Below, in pieces: positions 36,001 to 43,687 of a DNA stretch of 64,000 nucleotides. Numbering within the stretch: position 1 is the first letter of the stretch; every line of letters begins with the position of its first letter. The notes beneath the pieces were generated by a model. The model was not told where the DNA came from. It made no database searches and saw only the letters and a program-made list of their open reading frames with translations. The position numbers were made by a program, and so were the translations under genes. Source of the DNA: Tellurirhabdus bombi (GTDB lineage: Bacteria > Bacteroidota > Bacteroidia > Cytophagales > Spirosomataceae); NCBI RefSeq assembly GCF_021484805.1, contig NZ_CP090557.1:3918001-3982000 (forward strand), read 5' to 3'.

Positions 36001-36214
36001 GCACATTAATGGAGTAGCGACCATTAACATCCGTTACGGTTCCCGTTTGCGTTCCCTTTAACAGAATGCTTACGCCGGGTAGTCCCCCACCCTGGTCATC
36101 CGTTACCGTGCCATGCACAGCTGCGTTCTGTGCCTGAGCGCTGAATAAGCTACCTAACAAGAGCAACACGACCGACAGTAAGAGTCGAAGCTGCCTCAAG
36201 AGAATGTTAACCAT
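33095..36214 (-). CDS. SusC/RagA-family TonB-linked outer-membrane protein (xylan locus)
   Basis: A 1039-residue transporter from the ATG at 36214, chosen because the signal peptide then starts MVNILLRQLRLLLSVVLLLL and ends SLFSAQAQ; an ATG at 36274 would place 20 extra residues ahead of it. It has the carboxypeptidase-like beta-sandwich (VHGTVTDDQGGGLPGVSILLKG), the box VVVGYGTQRKSDITGSVASV, the plug (QQALQGRAAGLEV, GANGIILVTTKRG) and a barrel ending in FIFGVNLSF. With the SusD partner it should import xylo-oligosaccharides. It heads the minus-strand glucuronoxylan locus, and its promoter region carries a 14-bp palindrome matching a site before the divergent LacI gene. Confidence 0.95.
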   Translation of the reverse strand: MVNILLRQLRLLLSVVLLLLGSLFSAQAQNAAVHGTVTDDQGGGLPGVSILLKGTQTGTVTDVNGRYSINVPNSGGTLVFSFIGYVSQEVPVSGQSTINVKMATDIKSLNEVVVVGYGTQRKSDITGSVASVGSEALREVPVANLQQALQGRAAGLEVQQIGSKPGAGAQIRIRGERSINGSNDPLIVLDGIPFEGGNLNDINPNEVESVEVLKDASATAIYGSRGANGIILVTTKRGKAGPARLTVNSYYGVSSVARKYPVYSPEQYRALRDISPFNGGYFQQELESIATGRSTDWQDLMYKNGYITDNSVGLSGGTQDSQFSLAGGYFKQTTVLPGQDFTRFSLRATIDSKVGKRLRIGLNTLNTLGITNGDQFVNPMFPILALSPLMPAYDADGNIVRSPAGNVDDQAGTYSPLLLNNNDNNWVDRKRRLRTFNSVYGEYQIIDGLKYRLNIGLDYRQEQQAQFQGADSYFRVRTGNTASVNNIEGYGYTIENLLTYEKTIAKKHRINLTGLYSRQTDRTYNSYAKVDSIDQDFIQFYNLGQSKQSSTNRPTLSGSESTWGLISYMFRANYAYDDKYLITLTGRRDGSSRLAQKWHNYPAISLGWNIANEAFMSPVKVITNLKLRAGWGETSNQAVAPYSSLGGVTNTIANGSTNVPILYNYGRDIQSGYYVNAAPNTALDWEYTRTTNVGLDFGFWGNRLTGSVDWYSAQTRNILYGLALPSSSGIPGNFTTNIGRMENKGLEVALSSVNVKTSSGFTWSTDLNFFFNRNKLLGLQDGFVRNIPNGLHVGYPINAIYDYKKLGIWQINESEEAARYGQVPGQIKVQDVSGPEGKPDGKIDADYDRTIIGSGQAKIQGGLTNRFSYKGFDFSFVAYARIGGTLVSGIHQPLAGYLTIDDGRRNQLAVDYWTPTNPTNDFPMPSSQINPPNASTAWTTLGYYDASFVKIRSMNLGYTFDKKILDRLKTNSIRVYVQALNPFLLFSPYVKAGGIDPEPTGTGTSGFIQSGGNLPNRALTISLSTPPTRSFIFGVNLSF

Positions 36215-36402
36215 TGGCGGAGCACTTGCACGCTGTACGCAGAATGGCTTTGTGAAGTAAAAATTAAGAATCATCGTTTTAATTATCAGTTAGTTATAGG
36301 TTTTCACTGATTTTACCGAAGATCAAGCCAGTCTGAAATGAGTAGCAGGCAGTAATGGCCTCCTAGATCTGGCTTTTTCCCTTTGGAGCCTAAAAATCCT
36401 AC

Positions 36403-36430
36403 TTTTTTTTATACAATGCAATCGGTTGCA
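36403..36430 (-). promoter_or_regulatory. Probable LacI-family operator upstream of susC (xylan locus)
   Basis: TGCAATCGGTTGCA (36417-36430) is a palindrome with a central CG and five perfectly paired outer bases, the form usual for LacI-family operators. An eight-T tract lies at 36403-36410. Eleven bases of it, TGCAATCGGTT, recur in reverse 243 bases away, just before the divergent LacI gene. It is about 205 bp from the preferred susC start. The rest of the 36275-36742 intergenic region is AT-rich and shows no gene. Confidence 0.6.
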
Positions 36431-36669
36431 GTATATATTTTTTAGAATAGTTAAATTTTACAGTCGAAATGTACTGTTTTGGAGAAATATCGTCGGATAA
36501 GCTTAATAGAGTTTGTCTCTATTAGTCCCTAGAAACAGGTTATTCAATTTTCCTATACTGATTCTTTCTTAAGTAAAAATCAAATCTTTTACTCAAGTAC
36601 CTGAATAGTAGTAGCTTGTAAAATTATTTATTATAATTAGAGAAATTGTTGAATAAGTTTCCGACTTTC

Positions 36670-36683
36670 AGAAACCGATTGCA
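36670..36683 (+). promoter_or_regulatory. Candidate operator in the lacI promoter region
   Basis: AACCGATTGCA at 36673-36683 is the exact complement of eleven bases of the palindrome at 36417-36430. The other half-site is degenerate (AGA in place of TGC). It lies 60 bp before the lacI ATG, a position fitting autoregulation. Confidence 0.45.
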
Positions 36684-36742
36684 GCAGTTTATTCAAAGAA
36701 TTGCTTTTATCTTACGACACCGCTTTTCGAGTTACTAACCTC

Positions 36743-37762
36743 ATGGAGAAAGAAATTACGATTTATGATATTGCCAAGTTGCTCAATCTCTCTCCCGCTA
36801 CTGTTAGCAGGGCACTGAATGACCATCCGGCAATAAATAGCAACACAAAGAATATCATTACGACGGCGGCCAAAGAGATGGGCTACCGTTCGAATACGTT
36901 CGCTAGTAATCTCCGCCGCCAACGGACCAATACCATTGGTGTTATTGTTCCTCGCCTAAATAGTAACTTCATGTCCTATGTTCTGGCAGGCATGGAAAAG
37001 GTAGCTAACGAAGCGGGTTACAACCTGATTATCAGCCAGTCGTTAGAGTCTGTCAAGAAAGAAATAGCCAATGCAGAAACCATGTTCAACAGCCGGGTAG
37101 ACGGTTTACTAGTCTCCCTTGCCTACGATACAGACAGCATTGATCACTTTGATAAATTCGTCAGAAAGCAAATTCCGCTATTATTTTTTGACCGGGTAGC
37201 TGCCCATAAGAATTGCACAAACATTATTATTGATAACGTTCGGGCTGGTTACGAAGCCACCGAACATCTCATTGAACAGGGATGCCGTCGCATCATGCAC
37301 GTTACCGGAAATCTAAAGCGAAATGTTTACGCCGACCGTTTAAAAGGCTATAAACTGGCATTGATGGACCATAACCTAGTTTTTGATGATTCGTTGCTGC
37401 TCGTCACTGACCTCAGCCGCGAAGCTGGTCTGCAAGCGGCCCGCCGGATCGAGGCCCTGGATGAAAAACCCGATGGACTATTTGTTACCAATGACTTGTG
37501 CGCCGTTAGCTGCATGGGCGAATTAAAGCAGGTAGGTCTATCCATTCCGCAAGATATTGCCGTAGTTGGCTTTAATAATGATCCTGTTTCTCAGGTAGTT
37601 GAACCCAAACTGACTACCATTCACTACCCTGGTCAGGAAATGGGCGAAATGGCGGTACAGTGCTTAATTAACCATTTAAATGGCACCATGAGCATGACTA
37701 GCACAAATACCATCGTTTTACGGTCTGAGCTACAGATTCGGGCTTCTTCGCTTCGCAAGTAG
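36743..37762 (+). CDS. LacI-family transcriptional regulator of the xylan locus
   Basis: A 339-residue repressor or activator. The start at ATG 36743 puts the helix-turn-helix at the N-terminus (ITIYDIAKLLNLSPATVSRALNDHP, about 4-28), followed by the hinge helix region FASNLRRQRTNTIGVIVP; a TTG at 36701 would add 14 residues. The periplasmic-binding-like effector domain runs from about 60 to 335, with MSYVLAGMEKVANEAGYNLIISQS, DGLLVSLAYDT, LFFDRVAAH and DIAVVGFNNDPVSQVVEPKLTTIHYPG. It is divergent from susC, and shared palindromic sites lie in both promoter regions. The inducer is presumably a xylan breakdown product; identity unknown. Confidence 0.93.
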   Translation: MEKEITIYDIAKLLNLSPATVSRALNDHPAINSNTKNIITTAAKEMGYRSNTFASNLRRQRTNTIGVIVPRLNSNFMSYVLAGMEKVANEAGYNLIISQSLESVKKEIANAETMFNSRVDGLLVSLAYDTDSIDHFDKFVRKQIPLLFFDRVAAHKNCTNIIIDNVRAGYEATEHLIEQGCRRIMHVTGNLKRNVYADRLKGYKLALMDHNLVFDDSLLLVTDLSREAGLQAARRIEALDEKPDGLFVTNDLCAVSCMGELKQVGLSIPQDIAVVGFNNDPVSQVVEPKLTTIHYPGQEMGEMAVQCLINHLNGTMSMTSTNTIVLRSELQIRASSLRK

Positions 37763-37790
37763 AATGAGTATTGTAACCGATTTCAAAGGC

Positions 37791-39275
37791 TTATTTTAGT
37801 CCTTCCAAAGCAAGCTTCATGGCTTCGAGCTGGCGTTTTCGTTGCAAAATTATTGGGGCTGCCACACGTTCCCGACAGTCGAAAATACCGCAGCGCTCAC
37901 AGGTTTCATTCACAATCCGAATGGGGATTTCAGGCGATAAGGGGTTCAAAAAGCGCATCTTGGTCCGTAGTGTATCCGTCATTTTGAAACACATGGATAC
38001 ACTCATATTCTCTTGTTGGTGAGGCTGGTACGGCTGCGCTACCGACACGATAAAATAGGTCTGCTCCGAGTCGGCGTAGGTGGAGAGCTGAGCCCGGCAC
38101 AAGGCTCCTCCGAAATTTTTATGCTGCTGCGTAAACGATAGTTCCTGCAGAATAGTAAGCGCAATCCAGCGACGGCAGAAATGCTCATCAACAATGCCTT
38201 TCGGGCCCTGGTGGCGTGAAAGGTGCATTTCTTTTGTTAAATGGTAGCTTGTCTTTCCGCTTGTATTATTGATCCGGTAGAAGAACAGCTGATCAATGCC
38301 AAAATACCGGGGTAATAAGTTACTCAATCGATAGAAAAAGCGCTCTGGAGTAGCCCGGCACGACTGAATTAGTTCCAGAAAGCCGTCGTTGCTCCAGCTT
38401 TCCCGGTTGAAAAGCTCCTGAAGTCGCTCGATTAGCATGGTGCGGCGAATCAAGATGGCCCCAGCGAAATAAGAAGCCTTGTAGTTGTTTAAGATCTGTT
38501 CCCAGGAATCAGCCTCTACGTACGCATACGTTAATGGACGATTTTTAAGATTCAGAAACCGAAAGCCAACCTCACGCGCCAGGATAAACAGCCGCTGCTC
38601 CTCCGATAGATGCCCATTCAGATACAGCGTACTCGACTCGGGCCGAAAGAAAGACCGCAAGGGTGCCAGATCAGGGCGAGACGCCCGGTCGAAGCGTTCT
38701 ATTTTGTAGTTATAATTCGACCGCAAAAGGCTCGTTAACAAGGATTCATCGACGGGCGTATTTCCAGAGGCATATTGTTCCAGAAACCGATCTGCTTCGG
38801 CTTCAATGTCTTCGAAATAATTGTCGTGCATTTCCTGGTAAGAACGCAGCACGGACATGTAGATACGCTCAACGCTCATGTTGTAGCTACGGCCAATTTC
38901 CATGAAGGTCGAAATCATCGCACTCACTTTGGCGGGCGCTTCAGCCAGCAACTCCAGCAAGTCAGACGGATCGATGCCAAAAAGTTCGAGCGGAATTTCG
39001 GTCAGAAATTTAGAGCGCAGTAAATCGGAAATTGGCTCCAGCTTTTTGCTTAGTTTCAGCGAAACCAGCGTATCGTAGTCAACGCCCATCGCGGCGGCAA
39101 TGGCGGCAATCTTATCGGTTTTAGGGTACTTACGCCCTTTTTCGATCTCGGTAAAATAAGAAACTGACAGCCCGGAAGCTTGAGCCAATTCACTGATTGA
39201 CAATCCTCTATCAAGCCGTAGTTGTTTCAGTTTAAGTCCAAACAGAAGTCGAATATGATCCGTATGTACAGCCAC
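37791..39275 (-). CDS. XRE-family regulator of the ScfR/RamB type
   Basis: A 494-residue regulator starting at GTG 39275. The N-terminal Cro/C1 helix-turn-helix (LKQLRLDRGLSISELAQASGLSVSYFTEIEKGRKYP, about 17-52) is followed by a large middle region with a degenerate ImmA/IrrE-like segment (LSEEQRLFILAREVGFRFLN, without HExxH). The C-terminal part has a cysteine cluster CERCGIFDCRERVAAP, as in short-chain-fatty-acid/acyl-CoA responsive regulators (RamB, MccR/PrpR of actinobacteria). In Bacteroidota such genes often stand alone or near glyoxylate-cycle genes. No target is obvious nearby. It is convergent with lacI with only 28 bp between stops and no hairpin. Confidence 0.8.
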   Translation of the reverse strand: MAVHTDHIRLLFGLKLKQLRLDRGLSISELAQASGLSVSYFTEIEKGRKYPKTDKIAAIAAAMGVDYDTLVSLKLSKKLEPISDLLRSKFLTEIPLELFGIDPSDLLELLAEAPAKVSAMISTFMEIGRSYNMSVERIYMSVLRSYQEMHDNYFEDIEAEADRFLEQYASGNTPVDESLLTSLLRSNYNYKIERFDRASRPDLAPLRSFFRPESSTLYLNGHLSEEQRLFILAREVGFRFLNLKNRPLTYAYVEADSWEQILNNYKASYFAGAILIRRTMLIERLQELFNRESWSNDGFLELIQSCRATPERFFYRLSNLLPRYFGIDQLFFYRINNTSGKTSYHLTKEMHLSRHQGPKGIVDEHFCRRWIALTILQELSFTQQHKNFGGALCRAQLSTYADSEQTYFIVSVAQPYQPHQQENMSVSMCFKMTDTLRTKMRFLNPLSPEIPIRIVNETCERCGIFDCRERVAAPIILQRKRQLEAMKLALEGLK

Positions 39276-39298
39276 GGCAAAGGGGTTTAATGGGAAAG

Positions 39299-39353
39299 AT
39301 TTGAGATTTAAAGTTTAAAGTTCTTCAATCTAAGCTCAAAGTTCAAACCTTAC
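39299..39353. repeat. Short degenerate AAAGTT-type repeat
   Basis: Between the XRE gene and the lipoprotein gene lies a low-complexity run with TTTAAAGT-TTAAAGTTC and, 25 bases on, CTCAAAGTTCAAACC. Similar AAAGTT-rich intergenic stretches are common in Bacteroidota. No function is evident. Confidence 0.3.
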
Positions 39354-39363
39354 CCGCTAAACC

Positions 39364-39819
39364 TTATTTTTTTATTCCGTTGAAAGTGCTTGTTTTAACA
39401 ATCTTGGTACCGTCTGGCGTAGTGGTTTCCGCTCGCGCATTGATGATCAGGTTGGCTCCTCTAAATTCACCCGATGCCGAATAATCAGCGTCGTAGCTGC
39501 CAGCGCCAACTTTCAGAATATCCTTCTGCTTCTCCCAGACAAAGGTACCGCCCGATAATTTGGCCATGATTGTTTCTGTGTAAGCCGGAAACGAAATATC
39601 AAACTTAAGTTCGTCAGCAGCATTACCCGCCGACACCACAACTTGTCCATTACCGCGTTCATTAGGATTGAAGGGTAAAGTGCCCACAAGCGTTGATGCC
39701 GTGTAAGCTACATCATAGGTACCAACGTATTGTTCACGGGGGTTGACATCATCCTTGTTTTTTGACTTGCAGGAAAAAGCAAAAACCAGAACTAACAAAA
39801 ATATCGTCGAGCGGATCAT
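39364..39819 (-). CDS. Small lipoprotein of unknown function
   Basis: A 151-residue protein with a signal peptide and lipobox (FLLVLVFAFSC, Cys17) followed by a charged linker KSKNKDDVNPREQ. The remainder looks like an all-beta domain (YVGTYDVAYTASTLVGTLPF, FVWEKQKDILKVGAGSYDADYSASGEFRGANLIINARAETT, with alternating polar/hydrophobic strands), like the lipocalin-style small lipoproteins of Bacteroidota. I do not recognise the family. The 146-bp upstream region is AT-rich and separate from the restriction-modification-like gene. Confidence 0.7.
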   Translation of the reverse strand: MIRSTIFLLVLVFAFSCKSKNKDDVNPREQYVGTYDVAYTASTLVGTLPFNPNERGNGQVVVSAGNAADELKFDISFPAYTETIMAKLSGGTFVWEKQKDILKVGAGSYDADYSASGEFRGANLIINARAETTTPDGTKIVKTSTFNGIKK

Positions 39820-39965
39820 AAAAAGCTAGATTTTAAACGCGTTAACTCAGTGCATTAAGCTCCTATTTAAACGTAGATGTTACCAAAATACGTATATTTT
39901 TTCAGATTTAATGGGAGACATTGCGTATTAAAACCAGCCCTTATTGGCTTTGTTCAAAGTACAAA

Positions 39966-42900
39966 CTAAGTATTTGCTTCGACGGTGGCAATTTCCTCAT
40001 CAGTTAACTCATACACATGGTAAACTAACCGGTCGATTTCGTTCTCCAACGCTGAAATATCCGTCTCCGGGTTCTGCCGCTTAGCGTTCAATACGGCTTT
40101 TACGCGCTGAATAAAAGGCTGTTGATTTTCTGGGAGTAATTGCGGAATCGGGATAAGGCCAATTATCTTCGCAGTAGCTTTTAGTTGGTTCAGTCCAAGC
40201 AACGACAGGTAATAGCGGGTGGGTTTGGACTGAAGCAGCGCCTGCCAATAATAGCTTTCTTCGCTTGCCTCTTCCTGATCGCCTACGTCCCAGCCAAAAC
40301 GCCATTCAGTCGATACGTCGGTTAAATCTTTGAGCAAAACGCCTTTGTTCCGTATTTTAGTCCACAGTTGCTGCTGTTTTTCGGGCACAAATTGCCAGGC
40401 TTCATCTCCCATAAATTCGGGTAACAGCGTCAGCCCGTGCGTCGTTAGGTGTGTTTTCAAATCCTGAACGGACAAGCTTTGAACTTGCGAGACAACTGCG
40501 GCAGCATTTCGCGTGGTTTTCTGCACCGACAAAATAAGCGGCGACCGGAGACCTCGCCCAAATACAGGCAGATTGCCAAAATCATGTACCTCAGTAATTT
40601 GCCAGTTCTGAAGCCACCGCCGCAAAGCTTTACCGGCCCCTACCCGAATGCTATCCGCTGGTATAATGGCCGAAAAATGCCCGCCTTGTTTTAGCAATGA
40701 CAGACCACATTCCACAAAATACACGGCCAGGTCAGCCGCGCTGGCATACACGTTAAAATGGCGGGCCAGATGCAATTTCAGAGCTACCAATTCGGTAGCC
40801 CGCGCGAACGGCGGATGGCCAATTACAACGTCAAAACCGATAAAGTTTCCTTGCTCATCCAGTACTTCCGGAAATTCAAAGCGCCACTCAAACGCGGAGC
40901 GGTAATGCGCCGCCTTGGCGTCGGCTTTTAGCTCTTCTTCCACCAGATCCAACCGCTGACGAATGCGTTCTTTTTCGAGCGCAATGTTTTCCCCTGAGCG
41001 AATTTCATTGCCAAAAAGATCTACGTTATGTTCCAGCAGCGTCAGTTGGCCCCGAAATTCAGCCAGCTTTTTACGCCGTGGGTCCCGCAAGGAAACAGTC
41101 GTGCGAAACTGTTCCTTAATGCGTTGGATAAAATCCAGCATCTCAGCCTTAGCCGCTTTGGACGTTGTATTTTTATACGCTTGAACCGTTCTGATGTAGA
41201 GTTCGTGACTAAACTGCTGCTGCCGAAAAACGTCCGTCAAATCCTCTCCTAACTTAAATCGGCTTACCAAACTATTGCCTTGTTTGATGTTTATATCCAG
41301 GTTTGGAAGCGTCTTCAAATGCAGAATGCAAAGTGGCGTACCCGGCGTTAAGGCGACGTCCGTTCGCGGTTCCTCAAGCTTCAGTTTTACCTCATAAAAG
41401 GTATTTTTCAGCAGCTCAATCCACAAACGCAGTCGGCAACTTTTAACGGCATTTGTATTAATATCGACACCAAAAAGGCAGTTTTCCAGCAGTGTCTGTT
41501 TCTCATAAAACAAGGTTTCCTGCATGCGCTGAAGTGCCGGAATCGGGCGCTGGTTCTGCCGATCCAGGTGGTAGGCAAACGGCTTGCCAGTATCCCGCTC
41601 CGTAACATATAGCTCCTCATTTTCAAGCGTAATGTCGTATTCTGCGACTGGCTCGCCATTGTCGTGGTAACTCAGCACGCCTAGATCGGCCTTGATCGCA
41701 ATCAGTTCGTTTAGGGCTGCCACCAGAAAACGCCCCGAACCGACCGCCGGATCGCAGATGTGCAGGTTGTTGATGAGGTCATTCACGCGTTGGCGAGCTG
41801 AAATATCACTACTACCTAAGTGTTTTTTTAAATCAGCAAAGTCAGCAACAGCGTGCTCTTTTTCCGCTATCTGTTCGTTATATTTCTCAACAACCGTTCG
41901 CCGCAGTACTGTCTGGCACATGTACAGAGGCATAAAGCCCGGCGTGTAGAACGAGCCTTGCTGGAAGCCGTTCAGCTTCTCAAAAATCAGTCCCAGCCCC
42001 GCTGCATTGATGCGTGTTTTTGCCTCGTCCTGGATCTCTTCGCGGCTTTCCGGACTAAAGTGATAGGCATTCAGAAAGTCAAGCAGATAATGCAAAGTGG
42101 AAGCCGAACCCGTCACGGGACGACCCTGCCCATCCCGTAGCACCGTCTCTGCGTAAAAAGGCATAACCGCCTCATTTCCCAACTGACTGATCTGAATGGT
42201 CTGCGCTTCCAGCTCACTCACTTCGAATAAAGAGCTATTCAGGTAAGGCACAAATCCAAAGCCTTTTTGGACCGTGGCCGAGCGTTCTTCAGGCAGACAG
42301 GCCAGCACCTGAAAAAACAAATTATTGAGCGCCTCATAGTTGGGTATGCGGTCGCAGCGCAGAAAATGCTTGTAGGAATCGCCATTGTGGTAGCTGACAA
42401 TTTGCGCTTCCAGCAATTTCAGAAAGAGGATTCGGTTAACCCAGGTCAGACAAAGCTCCAGCGCTGCGGAAAAGACCAAATCCGCAGCATTTGTTTCCTC
42501 AGCTCGGTCCCCCGGCAGATTTATATAGTTGCCTTCGTACAGCTTCAAAATCGTTCGCTCCAGCAAAGACCCTTCTACAGGCTGCTGACACCGCCGAATG
42601 ATCACTTTGCCGGACTCCTTCACTTCTTCCAGACCGATGATGTGTAGCAGTTCGTGGTAAAACGGAGCGCAGAATGAAGTTATACCCTCAGACTCAAGGT
42701 TAAGCAGATGCGTGGGCGACAGCACTTTCAGAAGCGGAATCAACGGTTCATCTTCAGCGCGTATACCGTTGCTGGTCAGCCGATTTTCGTATTCCTTCAG
42801 GTTGAAGTAGGTGAACGGAATCTGTTCGTTCTTTAGGTTACGAAGGTATGGTTTTACTAGCTCGTCGTAAAAAAACTCGGGTGTCTGGCGGCTTTTTTTC

Positions 42901-43427
42901 CCCTCGTGCCACTGCCGGAAATGCCGCGCCAGCATGGTCGATGACCCAAACAAACGCTCGAAATCTGCCGCCTCGAACAGAAACCATTCGTGGCCGTTGG
43001 TAATGGCTAGTCGCTTTAAATTCGTGTTGTCGCCTAGGATTCGTTCATTCAGGTAATGCAAAACCAGTTCATGCATCGCCCGTACGTTGAGGCTAAACAA
43101 GGTGGGCATTTCGGCCAGATCAGCCGGTGTCTTAACGCTTATGATAGCTCCGGGCCGCCCGTCTTCTGCCTGTGATGCGTGAAGGTCAATCCGGGCTTTT
43201 TTGTCAGTTCCAATCAGGTATTCCGTACCAAACCCGTTTTCGCTGAAGAAGCCAACAAGCGCTGCCTTCACAGTTTCTGGTGCGCTGTTCTCTTCTACCT
43301 CACCAAGCAAAAAACGTAGTTGGTTTTTAAAAATCTCCAGTTGCGCACGCCCGACGGCCATTCGGCTAACTGTATTTTCGAGCGACTGACGGGGCGTTAA
43401 GTAAGGCTTGGCAGCGGTGGTATTCAT
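39966..43427 (-). CDS. Class IIG restriction-modification-like protein with altered active sites
   Basis: A single 1153-residue protein with the layout of combined restriction/methylase enzymes (Eco57I/MmeI class IIG). The N-terminal nuclease region has Asp81 and Lys99 of a PD-(D/E)xK site, but the residue two before the Lys is Ser97 (IISVKTP) where relatives have Glu (I-E-V-K). The methylase has motif I DPAVGSGRF at 559-567 and FYTPGFMPLYMC upstream, but its catalytic motif reads GHPPF, with His871 in place of the Asn of NPPY/F. The frame is intact throughout, with helical target-recognition regions after it. No second subunit or specificity gene is adjacent. It may be an inactive or repurposed enzyme; a non-canonical activity cannot be excluded. 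Confidence 0.8.
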   Translation of the reverse strand: MNTTAAKPYLTPRQSLENTVSRMAVGRAQLEIFKNQLRFLLGEVEENSAPETVKAALVGFFSENGFGTEYLIGTDKKARIDLHASQAEDGRPGAIISVKTPADLAEMPTLFSLNVRAMHELVLHYLNERILGDNTNLKRLAITNGHEWFLFEAADFERLFGSSTMLARHFRQWHEGKKSRQTPEFFYDELVKPYLRNLKNEQIPFTYFNLKEYENRLTSNGIRAEDEPLIPLLKVLSPTHLLNLESEGITSFCAPFYHELLHIIGLEEVKESGKVIIRRCQQPVEGSLLERTILKLYEGNYINLPGDRAEETNAADLVFSAALELCLTWVNRILFLKLLEAQIVSYHNGDSYKHFLRCDRIPNYEALNNLFFQVLACLPEERSATVQKGFGFVPYLNSSLFEVSELEAQTIQISQLGNEAVMPFYAETVLRDGQGRPVTGSASTLHYLLDFLNAYHFSPESREEIQDEAKTRINAAGLGLIFEKLNGFQQGSFYTPGFMPLYMCQTVLRRTVVEKYNEQIAEKEHAVADFADLKKHLGSSDISARQRVNDLINNLHICDPAVGSGRFLVAALNELIAIKADLGVLSYHDNGEPVAEYDITLENEELYVTERDTGKPFAYHLDRQNQRPIPALQRMQETLFYEKQTLLENCLFGVDINTNAVKSCRLRLWIELLKNTFYEVKLKLEEPRTDVALTPGTPLCILHLKTLPNLDINIKQGNSLVSRFKLGEDLTDVFRQQQFSHELYIRTVQAYKNTTSKAAKAEMLDFIQRIKEQFRTTVSLRDPRRKKLAEFRGQLTLLEHNVDLFGNEIRSGENIALEKERIRQRLDLVEEELKADAKAAHYRSAFEWRFEFPEVLDEQGNFIGFDVVIGHPPFARATELVALKLHLARHFNVYASAADLAVYFVECGLSLLKQGGHFSAIIPADSIRVGAGKALRRWLQNWQITEVHDFGNLPVFGRGLRSPLILSVQKTTRNAAAVVSQVQSLSVQDLKTHLTTHGLTLLPEFMGDEAWQFVPEKQQQLWTKIRNKGVLLKDLTDVSTEWRFGWDVGDQEEASEESYYWQALLQSKPTRYYLSLLGLNQLKATAKIIGLIPIPQLLPENQQPFIQRVKAVLNAKRQNPETDISALENEIDRLVYHVYELTDEEIATVEANT

Positions 43428-43687
43428 GAAAAAAGTATACCTGAAACAAAATCAGATGCCAAGTTACAATGATTTAGCAACAGTCTGGTCTTTTCCAGCA
43501 TCATCCTTAAGGGCAGAAGCCATCTTCCCGTTCTTTTCAAGAGGCTCCAACGCTAGTCCTTTGAGCTAGAGGTAGAAATCAAAATTGCAATTAACCTACA
43601 TTTTATAGGCTCTATTAGCAATTATAGACATCCTGTCTGGAATTATTCAAAGAAAGTAAACCAGATTGACTTTTTTAGCGTTAGCTT
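43428..43687. other. 260-bp divergent intergenic region
   Basis: The AT-rich sequence between the class IIG-like gene (minus) and the DUF5686 gene (plus) must hold both promoters. I find no gene, hairpin or clear sigma-A element in it. Confidence 0.5.

Noticed and set aside
39966-43427. Part of a BREX or other multi-gene defence island (PglX)
   Set aside because: No brxA, brxB, brxC, pglZ, brxL or other defence gene is adjacent; the protein follows class IIG architecture.
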